Under the pieces are notes generated by a model that searched no databases, was not told the DNA's origin, and saw only the letters and a program-made list of their open reading frames with translations. Made by a program: the position numbers and the translations under genes. This document shows, in pieces, positions 44,695 through 54,376 of a DNA stretch of 64,000 nucleotides. The stretch spans positions 496,001 through 560,000 of the forward strand of contig NC_022584.1 of NCBI RefSeq assembly GCF_000479335.1, given 5' to 3'. How positions within the stretch are numbered: position 1 is the stretch's first letter; every line of letters begins with the position of its first letter. Source of the DNA: Streptococcus ilei (GTDB lineage Bacteria; Bacillota; Bacilli; Lactobacillales; Streptococcaceae).

Positions 44695-46512
44695 TTATTT
44701 ATAATTGTAAGCCCAATAATAGTATCCATCTCCATTTACAACTGCTGCTACAGCTCCTTCAGTTGCGTTTGGATCTAGTAACAATTCACGCAAGCCACTG
44801 TTGAACCATTTTGTTGCCACAGTTGCTGAATCTTCTTCACGGCGAGCTACAAATCCAGTACTATCGTACTGTCTTGAGATTTGATTTGCTTTTGGAAGAG
44901 CAAGATTGTTGTAGATATCATCAGACCAAGTCAACTCTTTCAAGCCTTGAGCTTTTCTTAGTTCATTAATTTTGGTAAATGCTTCTTTAGCCTTATCTAA
45001 AGAAATATAGTTAGTGTCGTCTGTTGCTTCTACACGGAATACGAATTTCACATAGCCGAATTCAACGTCTTTGTATTCTTTTTCGTCAACACCACTCTTT
45101 AGATTAGCAATTAAGACATAGTCTTTTGCCCATGGGTTATCTTTTGATTGTTCAAAGAGTTCAGGGTCTTCAATTTCCCATTCTACTTTTGCATCCCAGC
45201 CAGCATTGTCAATGAACTTAGGATTCATTTTCTTAATGACATAGTCCTTAAACTCTTCGACGTTTTTAAACGGTAAAGGTTGGCCGGCTTTGACTGTTTC
45301 CACCACATTGGTAGAGTATAGTTTCACGCTTGAGTCGCGATCGCTATAAGCATACTCGTCATCTTTTGCATCTTCGTGGAATTTTGGATCGATGGCAGGG
45401 TCAGTTGGATCAGTCATACCTTGAAGTTTCCATTTTCCATCAATCCACTTCCAGTACGCAGAATATCCTGTAGCTTCAGTATCAGATGGTACATAGTAGT
45501 AATGAGTTGTCCCATCAAAGTAATAGTTCTTATCATTACGCAATGCAGCTGATCCAGGCTTACCAGGTGGGTAGACCAACTTAGGAACACGTCCGTTTGG
45601 TGCCCAAGGAAGGTGTTCTAATCCTTCTGCTGGTGCTTCAACATATGGTGGAATTTGGTTTTCACTTGGCTGATCTGTTGTTACTAAACCATCATTACCA
45701 GGTACTTCAGGTTGAACCGGCACTTCTGGCTTCGGATCCGCTGGATTCTCTGGAGTTGGGGTGAATGGATCAAACTCACCATCTGCACCTACAAATGGAG
45801 GATTCTCAGGGAAGACCAAGTTACCAGTATCTTCTGGTGTAGCCGGTTCTGAAGGTTCCACCGGTTGGTCCGGTTTATCAGTTGGGTTTGGTTCCTCTGG
45901 TGTTGGAGTAGGATTTGGAGTAGGTGTTGGAGTATCCGGCGTTACAGGGTTTTCTGTTTCACTAGAATTTTTTACAAATACCCATTTACCATTCTCATAG
46001 TAATAGTAATCCCCATTCTCTAATAAATAATAATGGTAACCATTCTCATAAAGGTAATGCGGGTCGTTGGCTAGATTATTTCTAGAGTTATTACGATTGG
46101 TCAACGGTTGCCACTGGCCATTACGGTAGATCCGGTAAGTGCCATCATTCATGCGATAGTAGTGATTACCATTCCAGTAGATGTAGTTTTCATCACGTGT
46201 GAGATTGTTGTAGCCATAGTAGTTATTCCAATTGTTATAACCATAGTTATAGCCGTAATTTCCATAGTTATAGCCGTAATTTCCATAGTTATAATTGTTG
46301 TAACCATAGTAATAATCATAATTATTATACCCATAGTTATAGTTGTAATTATTATATCCATAGTTACTGTAGCTTGGGGTATAGTAGCTATAGGCATAAC
46401 GACTTGTATTCCAGCTATAGCTTTCAGCTTGAACGTTTGACGCAGCAAAAACTGGAACTGCTACAGCAGAGGCCAAGATAGCCCGAGTTACATATCTATA
46501 TTTTTTATCCAT
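44695..46512 (-). CDS. Secreted Tyr/Asn/Gly-rich protein with CAP-like C-terminal domain
   Basis: 605 residues. A signal peptide ends near VQAES. About 75 residues follow made almost only of Tyr, Asn and Gly (units such as YGYNNYNYG). Three aromatic YYY/GxW units come next (GNHYYRMNDG..GQW, GYHYYLLENG..GKW, THYYYVPSD..WKW), then a Pro/Thr/Glu linker, and a C-terminal region (about 520-605) resembling a CAP/SCP domain (INELRKAQGLKELTWSD, GLRELLLDPNATEGA, YYYWAYNYK). There is no LPXTG. The start at 46512 is chosen because the upstream ATG is part of the GGAG site. Matrix, wall or self-associating roles are conceivable; the function is unknown. Confidence 0.8.
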   Translation of the reverse strand: MDKKYRYVTRAILASAVAVPVFAASNVQAESYSWNTSRYAYSYYTPSYSNYGYNNYNYNYGYNNYDYYYGYNNYNYGNYGYNYGNYGYNYGYNNWNNYYGYNNLTRDENYIYWNGNHYYRMNDGTYRIYRNGQWQPLTNRNNSRNNLANDPHYLYENGYHYYLLENGDYYYYENGKWVFVKNSSETENPVTPDTPTPTPNPTPTPEEPNPTDKPDQPVEPSEPATPEDTGNLVFPENPPFVGADGEFDPFTPTPENPADPKPEVPVQPEVPGNDGLVTTDQPSENQIPPYVEAPAEGLEHLPWAPNGRVPKLVYPPGKPGSAALRNDKNYYFDGTTHYYYVPSDTEATGYSAYWKWIDGKWKLQGMTDPTDPAIDPKFHEDAKDDEYAYSDRDSSVKLYSTNVVETVKAGQPLPFKNVEEFKDYVIKKMNPKFIDNAGWDAKVEWEIEDPELFEQSKDNPWAKDYVLIANLKSGVDEKEYKDVEFGYVKFVFRVEATDDTNYISLDKAKEAFTKINELRKAQGLKELTWSDDIYNNLALPKANQISRQYDSTGFVARREEDSATVATKWFNSGLRELLLDPNATEGAVAAVVNGDGYYYWAYNYK

Positions 46513-46751
46513 ATCAATAATCTCCATTAGGATAGTATTATAAATAAAAAGGATGAAAATACCTATGCATAAGTTTAATTTGGCTGTTTTTCCAGTTTAT
46601 ATAGGGTTTGAGAGCTCCTGAATGAGATATTCATTTATTTCTAAGGCCTATTTTTAAAATGAACACTTCAGTCAGATTCCCACATATTTTTGCCTAAAAA
46701 ACTGATAACAACAGCATATTTAGTATCGACACTTTTTCTTCCTTTGTGAGA

Positions 46752-46780
46752 ATTATAACACAGAAAGTTTTGAATAGCAA
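46752..46780 (-). promoter_or_regulatory. Possible promoter of the Tyr/Asn-rich gene
   Basis: TTGCTA (46775-46780) and TATAAT (46752-46757) with 17-base spacing on the minus strand; this would give a leader of about 230 bases. A second TATAAT at 46537-46542 sits close to the start codon but has no good -35. Confidence 0.45.
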
Positions 46781-46885
46781 ATAATTTGAGAACCTTCTTA
46801 TTTTACTCATAGAACTATACTCATTCTTTATACAGCTATTATTTACTTCATTTTTAGCCTTTCAAATGGTATGGTTATAAAGGAT

Positions 46886-46917
46886 AAAACAATAGGATAG
46901 TATTATACTATTGTTTT
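46886..46917. repeat. Perfect inverted repeat in the 46.5-47.0 kb gap
   Basis: AAAACAATAG / CTATTGTTTT separated by 12 bases, with an inner AGTAT/ATACT palindrome. It may be an operator or hairpin. The rest of the 530-base gap holds a promoter candidate, the downstream terminator and AT-rich DNA; I see no gene. Confidence 0.5.
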
Positions 46918-46984
46918 AGAAGAGCAGATTAGGCTTCACGCCTATGTAATTTTTTGCTGTTTCTACAATCATCTAGAATATACA

Positions 46985-47014
46985 AAAAGAGAGAACGAAT
47001 TCGCTCTCTCTTTT
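46985..47014 (-). terminator. Terminator of the coiled-coil surface protein gene
   Basis: AAAAGAGAG / CTCTCTTTT hairpin followed by TTTTTGTA on the minus strand, 29 bases past the stop. Confidence 0.85.
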
Positions 47015-47042
47015 AAGCAGTTGCTAGATGACATTTTTACAG

Positions 47043-49250
47043 CTATTGGTCTTTTTTAAACCCAAGTCCTCGGAACCATTTGGATAAGCCTTTTTTACTC
47101 TTGTGTTCTGCTCTTCCTGCAACTTCTGGTAAGTCATCTTCGACTTGTAACGGATACTCTGTTTGACTAGAATCAGCTAGAGAAAGTTGAGCCGGATCAA
47201 TTGCTTCCTCCTCTTCTCCTACTGCAGTTTTTTCTCCATCCTCAATTGACTGAATCTTCTCTATCCGACTCCTGAAATCTCTAGCCTCTTTTTGATAAGC
47301 CATAAAGGTTTCAAACTCTGCCTCAAATTGTACTTTTTTCTCCTCGACTTCAGTTTTAGCAGAGGCAACCAAGGCTTGCGCATCTACTAGCAATTCAGAT
47401 GCATCGGTGAACAGTTTCAGATGCCCTTTGACTTGTGCTAATTGATTTTTTGCAAGTTGAAGTTGTGCCTGTGCTCCTTCAAGCTTAGATGCAGTCTCTC
47501 TCGCCGCATTTTGTAAAACTTCTAATTGCTTTTTATCTTCTTCTAATGCTAGAGTGGCATTTTTTAAGGCCTCTTCTTTTGGGATAATCGCTCCTTGTAT
47601 CCGAGCTCGTGAAACCGCCAGTGAGCTTGCTGCTTCCTTGGCCTCTGTCGACGCAGCCTGCCATTTCTTCATCGCTAAAGCTAGGTTACTTTGAGCACGC
47701 GCTAATAGTTGCTCATGACTTGCAAGAGAAGTCTTGACATCGAATAAATGACCAGAAAGGATATTGATGCGGGATTCTTGATTTGTTCTTTCAACTTTTA
47801 GACTCTCCAAAGCATTTTTGACAGTCTTTACATCCGCTTTTGTCGTCCTTGCATTGGCAACGTTTCTCACCCACTTTGTCAGTTCTTCACTGGTATAAAG
47901 GGGGGATGACTCTTCAAAGAAAGCTACTTGAGATACCTCTAAATCTGGATCATAGGCAACTGAAATGGCCTTATATTGATTCCCCATCATTTGGACATAG
48001 TGTCCAATCTTAGCAAATAACTCCGCTCCCACTTTCTTAGAGATTTGGCTAGGATCTAGTTGACTTTCATCTATTGATAAACCGTATTGATGAGCAATTT
48101 GATGATACAGTTCCTTTTCACTATACCAGAAGGCAACAGCCTCCCTAGGCCGATAGCCCCAAGCAATCAATTCATTCTCTTGCCAGTTGGACAGGGCTTG
48201 TCCATGGTTTTGATGATAGTGCGTTTGAAGTTGACTAACCGGTAATTGATAAGGAGCGACCAAGAGCTCACCTAAACCTGCCTGGCGACGGTACTGATTA
48301 ATGGTATCTACAATTTCTAACGCTTTTAGGACGTTATCTAATCTAGTGGCCTTTCCACCTGTCAGCTGGTCCTCTACACGCCCACGATGATAAAGCGACA
48401 TAACTTCAACAGCACCTTGGTCACCAGCCTTGGCCCACTCCTCTAACAAAGTCTCATAGCTTGTCTCTTGAAGATTGATTGGACTAGCCATGGCCGCTTC
48501 ACGGACTTTTTCTAACTCTACTAATTTTTGGGAGATTTGATAAGTTAATTTTTCAACTTTTTTCTGTACTCCCGCAATTTCGCTGGAAACTTGCTTTAAG
48601 ACATAGGGCGCTTTGGATTGAGTTTCTGTCAGATTTAGCACTAAGGTTTGAGCTATTTTTAATTCGTTTTGCGCCTGCTCCTCTTTTAGCTGTGCCTGTG
48701 CTAATACTGCCTCATCATTCTGGATGGGTTGTTTGGCTTTTCTTAATTCATTTCCTGCGATATCAACAAGTAACTGCTGGGCAGCAATTTTATTCTCTTG
48801 ACTCTTTATGGCAGAACGAACTTGACTATCAGCCTCACTTGCTTGGCGTACCTTTTCTTGTTCTAGAGTAACAACTGCCTCAGCAACCGCAATTTCATTT
48901 TCAGTTTTGCCAAGGGATGTTTGATTGGATTCTTCAATCATCGTTTCAGTTGTCTCTAGGTTTGCTTCAGCAGCTTCCAGACCTGATTTGGCGACATTGT
49001 ATTCAGATTGAGCCTGGTTCAGCCGTAACCGTTGGTCTTCGACTCTTTTTTCAGCTTTTTGCAATTGGTCATGTAAGATATTTTTATCCATAAAACTTGA
49101 ATCCATTTCAGTCACATCCGTCGATTGCTGATCGGCAGGATCGTTCTGGACAATCTCTTCAGCCTGTGCCTTATGGCCGGACAAACCTGAAAAGAGGGTT
49201 GTCGCTGCGACACCCGTTGTAAAGACTGATTTTCCTATTTTTTTGCCCAT
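47043..49250 (-). CDS. Secreted coiled-coil protein with central CAP-like domain (SEC10/PgrA-like)
   Basis: 735 residues. A signal peptide (MGKKIGKSVFTTG to about KAQAEE) is followed by long heptad-rich coiled coils (about residues 50-260), a central domain (about 280-470) with VDTINQYRRQAGLGELLV and YHQNHGQALSNW resembling the CAP-like part of SEC10/PgrA surface-exclusion proteins, then more coiled coil and a basic C-terminus (KKGLSKWFRGLGFKK). There is no LPXTG or transmembrane anchor, so it may be released or bound non-covalently. The start at 49250 is chosen from GGTGG plus the signal peptide; a GTG upstream adds an unlikely leader. Confidence 0.75.
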   Translation of the reverse strand: MGKKIGKSVFTTGVAATTLFSGLSGHKAQAEEIVQNDPADQQSTDVTEMDSSFMDKNILHDQLQKAEKRVEDQRLRLNQAQSEYNVAKSGLEAAEANLETTETMIEESNQTSLGKTENEIAVAEAVVTLEQEKVRQASEADSQVRSAIKSQENKIAAQQLLVDIAGNELRKAKQPIQNDEAVLAQAQLKEEQAQNELKIAQTLVLNLTETQSKAPYVLKQVSSEIAGVQKKVEKLTYQISQKLVELEKVREAAMASPINLQETSYETLLEEWAKAGDQGAVEVMSLYHRGRVEDQLTGGKATRLDNVLKALEIVDTINQYRRQAGLGELLVAPYQLPVSQLQTHYHQNHGQALSNWQENELIAWGYRPREAVAFWYSEKELYHQIAHQYGLSIDESQLDPSQISKKVGAELFAKIGHYVQMMGNQYKAISVAYDPDLEVSQVAFFEESSPLYTSEELTKWVRNVANARTTKADVKTVKNALESLKVERTNQESRINILSGHLFDVKTSLASHEQLLARAQSNLALAMKKWQAASTEAKEAASSLAVSRARIQGAIIPKEEALKNATLALEEDKKQLEVLQNAARETASKLEGAQAQLQLAKNQLAQVKGHLKLFTDASELLVDAQALVASAKTEVEEKKVQFEAEFETFMAYQKEARDFRSRIEKIQSIEDGEKTAVGEEEEAIDPAQLSLADSSQTEYPLQVEDDLPEVAGRAEHKSKKGLSKWFRGLGFKKDQ

Positions 49251-49368
49251 TGCAAACACCACCAACACTTTTTCATATCTGTTATCTCTCCATAAGGATA
49301 CCACATTTTGTTACCAATAACTAGTAGGATGAGGAAGATTTTTTCTATTAATTTTAGGGCAAAAGAAA

Positions 49369-49384
49369 AACAGCCAAGGCTGTT
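49369..49384 (-). terminator. Terminator after trmD
   Basis: AACAGCC / GGCTGTT hairpin with a two-base loop and TTTTCTTTT on the minus strand, overlapping the trmD stop codon. Confidence 0.85.
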
Positions 49385-50099
49385 ATTCTTCTTGTTTAAT
49401 TTGCTCCAACATCTTCTCTTCTTCTGGAGTCAAGTCATAGTTTTCAAGCAGGTCTGGACGACGCTCTAGTGTCTTTTTCAAACTCTGATAGAGACGCCAT
49501 TGACGGATATTTTCATGATGCCCACTCATGAGGACATCTGGAACTGTCATCCCTCGATATTCATAGGGCCGTGTGTATTGAGGGTATTCTAGAAGGCCGG
49601 ACGAGAAACTATCATCCTGGTGGCTGGACTCTTTTCCGATCACTTCTGGAATCAAGCGTACTGTCGCATCAATCATGGTCATAGCAGCTAGCTCACCACC
49701 GGTTAAGACATAGTCTCCAAGAGAAATCTCATCTGTCACCAGGGACTTGATCCGCTCATCGTAGCCTTCATAGTGGCCACAGATAAAGATCAATTCTTCT
49801 TCTTGAGCTAACTCTTCTGCATAACCTTGATCAAAAGTCCGCCCAGCTGGATCTAGTAAGATCACGCGCGGATTCTTTTTCTCAATAGCATCAAAGGCAT
49901 CGAAAATCGGCTGAGCTCGCAAGAGCATGCCTTGCCCGCCACCATAGGGTTCATCATCCACATGCCGCGCCTTCTCTGCATTTTCGCGGAAATTATGGTA
50001 GTTAATCTCAAGGAGTCCCTTTTCACGCGCCTTTCCGACGATGGAGTGCTCCAGGGGTGAAAACATCTCTGGAAAGAGGGTTAAAATATCAATCTTCAT
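49383..50099 (-). CDS. trmD: tRNA (guanine-N1)-methyltransferase TrmD
   Basis: A 238-residue SPOUT methyltransferase with [28 protein letters not shown], the trefoil-knot SAM site, and C-terminal RRPDLL. It makes m1G37 in tRNAs that read CNN, preventing frameshifts. It overlaps rimM by 11 bases. Confidence 0.97.
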   Translation of the reverse strand: MKIDILTLFPEMFSPLEHSIVGKAREKGLLEINYHNFRENAEKARHVDDEPYGGGQGMLLRAQPIFDAFDAIEKKNPRVILLDPAGRTFDQGYAEELAQEEELIFICGHYEGYDERIKSLVTDEISLGDYVLTGGELAAMTMIDATVRLIPEVIGKESSHQDDSFSSGLLEYPQYTRPYEYRGMTVPDVLMSGHHENIRQWRLYQSLKKTLERRPDLLENYDLTPEEEKMLEQIKQEE

Positions 50100-50607
50100 C
50101 GTCTAACCCTTCCAAGATATCCACATCCACCCGATTTCCTGGGATATCAATATTGAGGACTACTGGTGGGATATAAGGCAAGAGAAGGTCGCGTTTTCCT
50201 TTGCGCTTCACCACCCAAACATCATTGGCACCCGGTTGAAGGATCTCCTTAATCTGACCGATGAGTTGGTCATTTTCATAAACATCAAGGCCAATGATCT
50301 CGTGGTAGTAAAACTCGCCCTCATCCAAATCAGTCAAGGCTTCTTCGGCAACCTTGAGGCTAAAACCCTTGAATTTTTCAATGGTATTGATATGGTACAT
50401 ATCTTTAAACTTGATGATATCGAAGTTCTTGTGCTTGCGGTGACTGGCAATGGTCACCGTTTGGACAAACTGATCCTTCTCATCAAAGAGAGCCAACTCT
50501 GCTCCTTTTTTAAAGCGCTCTTCCGCAAAGTCTGTCACAGACAAGACCCGCATCTCACCCTGCAAACCCTGCGTATTGACGATTTTCCCAACGTTAAAAT
50601 AATTCAT
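50089..50607 (-). CDS. rimM: 16S rRNA processing protein RimM
   Basis: 172 residues: an N-terminal beta-barrel starting [17 protein letters not shown] and a PRC-barrel half with [12 protein letters not shown] and [14 protein letters not shown]. It assists maturation of the 30S head together with S19. It precedes and overlaps trmD. Confidence 0.97.
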   Translation of the reverse strand: MNYFNVGKIVNTQGLQGEMRVLSVTDFAEERFKKGAELALFDEKDQFVQTVTIASHRKHKNFDIIKFKDMYHINTIEKFKGFSLKVAEEALTDLDEGEFYYHEIIGLDVYENDQLIGQIKEILQPGANDVWVVKRKGKRDLLLPYIPPVVLNIDIPGNRVDVDILEGLDDED

Positions 50608-50716
50608 GATTTCTCCAGTGTAGTTTATTCACCTTATTTTATCACGTTCAATCGATTTTCTCAAATGGACTTTCCACCCAGAAACTGCTACAAAACCTTC
50701 CTTTGAAACAAAAAAA

Positions 50717-50731
50717 CGGGACAATGTCCCG
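50717..50731 (-). terminator. rpsP-khpA terminator
   Basis: CGGGACA/TGTCCCG hairpin with flanking A and T runs, immediately after khpA. Confidence 0.88.
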
Positions 50732-50736
50732 CCTTT

Positions 50737-50976
50737 TTATTTTTCGTCAATAACGATTCTTACTTTTTTATCTTCAGTTGGGACAGAGTAGACAATCGTT
50801 CTTATCGCAGAAATGGTGCGACCTTTCCGACCGATCACTCGACCAACATCGCTAGGATCAAGGTCAAGGTGGTACTCCAAGAATTCGGGAGTATCTTCGA
50901 TCTTGATGGTTAAGGCATCCGGTTGTGAAATCAAAGGTTTCACAATTGCAATAATTAGATTTTCAATCGTATCCAT
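50737..50976 (-). CDS. khpA: KH-domain RNA-binding protein KhpA
   Basis: A 79-residue single KH domain with the motif [13 protein letters not shown]. KhpA pairs with KhpB (Jag/EloR) in streptococci to control cell elongation, probably through RNA. It follows rpsP by 19 bases, the usual order. Confidence 0.95.
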   Translation of the reverse strand: MDTIENLIIAIVKPLISQPDALTIKIEDTPEFLEYHLDLDPSDVGRVIGRKGRTISAIRTIVYSVPTEDKKVRIVIDEK

Positions 50977-50995
50977 ACATCAACCTACTTTATGA

Positions 50996-51268
50996 TTATT
51001 TTGAGAATTTAGAATCGTGGAATTTCTTCAAGACACCTTCTTTTGAAAGGATGTTACGAACTGTATCTGAAGGTTGAGCTCCATCAGCCAACCATGCAAG
51101 AACGCGGTCTTCTTTCAAAGTAACTTGGTTTTCTTCAACAAGTGGATTGTAAGTTCCAACTGTTTCGATGAAACGTCCATCACGTGGTGAACGTGAATCT
51201 GCTACGTTGATACGGTAGTAAGGTTTTTTCTTAGAACCCATACGAGTCAAACGAATTTTAACTGCCAT
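50996..51268 (-). CDS. rpsP: 30S ribosomal protein S16
   Basis: A 90-residue protein; [20 protein letters not shown] and [14 protein letters not shown] are diagnostic of S16. It heads the rpsP-khpA operon from a strong promoter. Confidence 0.98.
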   Translation of the reverse strand: MAVKIRLTRMGSKKKPYYRINVADSRSPRDGRFIETVGTYNPLVEENQVTLKEDRVLAWLADGAQPSDTVRNILSKEGVLKKFHDSKFSK

Positions 51269-51334
51269 TTTAATAAGTCTCTTTTCTATATTTTGATTTT
51301 CGGTGAAATAGACTAGCTATTTAGCACATGATCT

Positions 51335-51362
51335 ATTATAACACATTTTAAAGACCTGTCAA
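51335..51362 (-). promoter_or_regulatory. rpsP promoter
   Basis: TTGACA (51357-51362) and TATAAT (51335-51340), both perfect, with a 16-base spacer on the minus strand. Confidence 0.85.
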
Positions 51363-51392
51363 GAAAAAAACTTGACACTATTAAAAATTTTT

Positions 51393-52142
51393 TTATTCGA
51401 TCTCAAAGCTATAAGATTCAGCCTTTGGGGAATTAGATTCAATCACATAGTTTCCAGAAGGAAGTCCGCTTACATTCAAGCGCTTCCCTTCAAATTCTTT
51501 AGGGAGAGATGTCACTGTGATGGTAAAGGAAAAGCCCTTAATTTGGCGGTAGTTAGCATAATCCAAGGTCAGAATCCCTCGAAGTTCTGTTTCTCCAGCT
51601 TTTTCAGCAGCTAGTAAGTCTGTTGCCAATTGATTTTCGAAATCGGGATTATCGATTGGGAACTGAAGACGAACCTCGCTTACCTCTAAGCCCTGTTTAC
51701 GAAACTCTTCTTTTATTTCCTGAGTCAGTTTTTGAAAACCTTGAGATTCAGCGAAGGCTCTTTCGAAAAATGGTGCAACAAGCCAGCTTTTGGAATGGTA
51801 AGCTAGTTCTTCTGCCGTGTCATAGTTTTTCCCACCTTCTTCTTTGGATAGATGAGTCGCATAGGGAAAGTCAAACTGAACCGTTTTTCCCTCAACCCTT
51901 TCTTGATAGCTATAGGCATATTTAGTCGACATCCCATGGAGTTGAGCTGCTTTAAAACTTAGGTCTCCTTTAAATCCCGCTTCCTGATAAAAGCCAGAAA
52001 TTTGCTCTTGGATTTCTTTTTCTTCTTGATTAGTAAAATAAAATAGAAAACAAATTAAGAGAGCGACCACTGTGGCGAATGCAAGAAGCAGATAGCGAAG
52101 CCATCTTTTGATGGTAACCCTTATTAATTTAAATTTATTCAT
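51393..52142 (-). CDS. Membrane-anchored extracellular protein of unknown function
   Basis: A 249-residue protein with one N-terminal transmembrane helix (about 18-36, LLLAFATVVALLICFLFYF) preceded by basic residues, then an extracellular region rich in Phe, Tyr, Glu and Lys. I recognise no family. The tail GLPSGNYVIESNSPKAES suggests a small beta domain. It lies alone between rpsP and the HAD gene. Confidence 0.75.
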   Translation of the reverse strand: MNKFKLIRVTIKRWLRYLLLAFATVVALLICFLFYFTNQEEKEIQEQISGFYQEAGFKGDLSFKAAQLHGMSTKYAYSYQERVEGKTVQFDFPYATHLSKEEGGKNYDTAEELAYHSKSWLVAPFFERAFAESQGFQKLTQEIKEEFRKQGLEVSEVRLQFPIDNPDFENQLATDLLAAEKAGETELRGILTLDYANYRQIKGFSFTITVTSLPKEFEGKRLNVSGLPSGNYVIESNSPKAESYSFEIE

Positions 52143-52159
52143 TCCACCATGATACCAAA

Positions 52160-52181
52160 AAACTAGCTTAACAGCTAGTTT
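52160..52181 (-). terminator. Terminator of the HAD gene
   Basis: AAACTAGCT / AGCTAGTTT perfect stem with a four-base loop and TTTT on the minus strand, 12 bases past the HAD stop. Confidence 0.85.
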
Positions 52182-52192
52182 GAAATAAGTTT

Positions 52193-52876
52193 TTACTTAA
52201 GAATATCCAGTAACGCTTGATAGTCAGCAACGACATAGGTCGGTACTGCTGGACTGGTATTTTCTTTGTGATCCGGATTATACCAGACGGTATCAATCCC
52301 CGCAGCATTGCCCCCAGCGATATCCGCCGTCAAAGAATCCCCTATCATAAGAGCTTGCTCCTTGGTAAAACCAGGTATCAAGTTACCGATCTTTTCATAA
52401 AAGGCTACTTCCGGTTTTTGAGTTCCTAATTGTTCAGAAATGAAGATCTCCTTGAAATAAGGGGTAATGGCTGACTGCTTCAAGCGTCCTTGCTGAATAG
52501 CAGTAACACCGTTGGTAGCCCCATAGAGCTGATAACCCCTTTCTACCAACTCTGCCAGCAAGTCTTCCGCTCCAGGGAAGCTCTGTCCCTGTTGGCTAAT
52601 ATAATCCTGGTAGCGCAAAGCCATCTCTTCACCATCTACCTGTCTTCCAAAATGAGCAAAGGCAATCGCGAACCGGCTGTTAATCAAGTCTTTCTTGCTA
52701 ATTTTCTTTTGTTCCAAATCTTTCCAAAGCCCTTGGTTCATAGGTTTGTAGTAATCCTTAAAGGCTTGAATATCTTGAACTCCCTGGTCCTTAAGAAATT
52801 GCGTTAAAGCCACTTCCTCCGCTGTATCAAAATCCAACAAGGTGTGGTCTAGGTCGAATAATAAAAATGTATACAT
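52193..52876 (-). CDS. HAD-superfamily phosphatase (YjjG-like)
   Basis: 227 residues. Motif I LLFDLDHTLLDFD and motif III/IV GDSLTADIAGGNAAGIDTVW are characteristic of YjjG-type 5'-nucleotidase HADs. It probably cleans up aberrant nucleotides. The start at 52876 is placed just after the stop of the preceding YkgJ-like gene, giving coupled translation. Confidence 0.87.
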   Translation of the reverse strand: MYTFLLFDLDHTLLDFDTAEEVALTQFLKDQGVQDIQAFKDYYKPMNQGLWKDLEQKKISKKDLINSRFAIAFAHFGRQVDGEEMALRYQDYISQQGQSFPGAEDLLAELVERGYQLYGATNGVTAIQQGRLKQSAITPYFKEIFISEQLGTQKPEVAFYEKIGNLIPGFTKEQALMIGDSLTADIAGGNAAGIDTVWYNPDHKENTSPAVPTYVVADYQALLDILK

Positions 52877-52878
52877 GC

Positions 52879-53373
52879 TTACAAACGGTCCTTCAATTTT
52901 TCTACAAATAAATAAGCTGCTGGGCATGTCAAGGTATTCTTGATGGTCAGATGATTGATCTGGTAGATCTTCTTACGGTCCGTATGAGGAAACTCTCGGC
53001 ACGCCTTAGGCCGAACATCGTAGATCGAGCAGAGATTATCGCCACCCAGGAAGGGGCAAGGCATGGACTTAAAAACCTTATCTCCATCTTCATCAACTTG
53101 AAGAAATTCAGCCTCAAAAGCAGGAAGTTTCATTTTGAAATACTTAGCGATGCGGGTGATATCCGCTTCTTTAAAATCTGGCCCTAGGGTCTTACAGCAA
53201 TTGGCACAAGCGGTACAATCAATTTCTTGAAATACTTCATTGTGAATCTCTTGCGCTATTTTATCTAGATTCTTAGGTGGTTTCATTTTCAGATCCGCCA
53301 ATACCTTGCGGTGCTCCTTTTGCTTTTGAAGGGCTAATTGATGGTATTTTTCAAGGTCAATTTCTTGAGTCAT
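52879..53373 (-). CDS. YkgJ-family cysteine cluster protein
   Basis: 164 residues with the conserved Cys pattern CTACANCCKTLG, then PCPFLG, C-SIYDVRPKAC and CPAAY, predicted to hold a zinc ion or an Fe-S cluster. YkgJ-family members are widespread but functionally uncharacterised. It is followed directly by the HAD gene. Confidence 0.85.
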   Translation of the reverse strand: MTQEIDLEKYHQLALQKQKEHRKVLADLKMKPPKNLDKIAQEIHNEVFQEIDCTACANCCKTLGPDFKEADITRIAKYFKMKLPAFEAEFLQVDEDGDKVFKSMPCPFLGGDNLCSIYDVRPKACREFPHTDRKKIYQINHLTIKNTLTCPAAYLFVEKLKDRL

Positions 53374-53430
53374 AAACTACTTTCTAATCGCTAATTTGAT
53401 AAGAGCATTATACCACAGAGAGAGTAAAAA

Positions 53431-53606
53431 AGAGAGTGGGACAGAAATCGGTAATTCGTTAGAATTCGATTTCGTCGTCCCACCTCCGCACAGTTGAGTA
53501 GGGCTGTAAAAGCTGATGAAATCAGCGTAGTAGAGCCCACTCAATCACTGCGTCTTGCTCAACAATCCAAAGACAATTGAGAGGCTAGGTCTTTTGTCTC
53601 AGCCTC
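53431..53606. repeat. 176-bp structured repeat, copy 3
   Basis: Same element as copies 1, 2 and 4, seven bases beyond the stop of the 53.6 kb lipoprotein gene. It is a little diverged in the last hairpin (AGGTC / GTCTC), which weakens that stem. It precedes the YkgJ promoter region. Confidence 0.88.
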
Positions 53607-53613
53607 AAATTGA

Positions 53614-54276
53614 CTAATCTGTAACAGCTCCTGTTCCATCCAAACTCCAAGTTTCCTCAATGTAAGGAATGAATTGTGCCAAAGTCTCTTTATCCCCTTC
53701 AAAAGACATCAAGTATACCTTATCATCCTTTTGGAAGACCCAAGTAATGAGGTACTGGCCAGATTTAAGGATAATATTCAACTGCAAAGCTTCATTACCT
53801 GAGACAGTGGTTTTAGCTCCCCACATTTTGTCTACTTCTTTATTGTCCTTCCAATAGTAAGCAATACGGTTCGCAATCAACTCTGCGTTGAAGACTTCTC
53901 CTTCACCGACATTCGCTTTCTCTTTGGTATACCCGTTCATGGTTACGATATTATAGGCACTACCATCCGTAAATTGAATACTGTCTCCACCATCTATATC
54001 TGTAAATTTAATCCACTTACTTGGAATATCGATATAGCCATAATCGGCAGAACCAACCCGTTTGGTTTCGACAGAACTCTTGGTATCATCCGATGATTTT
54101 GATTCTACCTTACTAGATGTTTTTTTGCTAGATGATTTTTTACTCTTTTTTACCACCTCAGTGGAACTAGACTCAGATGATAATGGTTTTCTAGACTCTT
54201 TTTTAGGAGTGCTACAAGCTACAAGAGCAAGAGCTGAAAAGACCGAAACGGTCGCAAGTAAGAACTTATTTTTCAT
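53614..54276 (-). CDS. Lipoprotein with Ser/Lys-rich linker and stress-type C-terminal domain
   Basis: 220 residues. Lipobox LVACST (Cys about residue 21), then a low-complexity Lys/Ser/Thr linker (about 25-72) and a compact C-terminal domain (about 75-215) with GYIDIPSKWIKF and IAYYWKDNKEVDK. I do not recognise a family with certainty; streptococcal proteins of this kind are annotated as hypothetical lipoproteins. Confidence 0.78.
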   Translation of the reverse strand: MKNKFLLATVSVFSALALVACSTPKKESRKPLSSESSSTEVVKKSKKSSSKKTSSKVESKSSDDTKSSVETKRVGSADYGYIDIPSKWIKFTDIDGGDSIQFTDGSAYNIVTMNGYTKEKANVGEGEVFNAELIANRIAYYWKDNKEVDKMWGAKTTVSGNEALQLNIILKSGQYLITWVFQKDDKVYLMSFEGDKETLAQFIPYIEETWSLDGTGAVTD

Positions 54277-54376
54277 CTTCCCTCTCCTTTGTGATGGATT
54301 GTGATGGATTTTGATACCTCTAGTTTATCACATTCTACTTAGATTTGAAAGCACTATTTGTCTAGCCCGATAGAAA

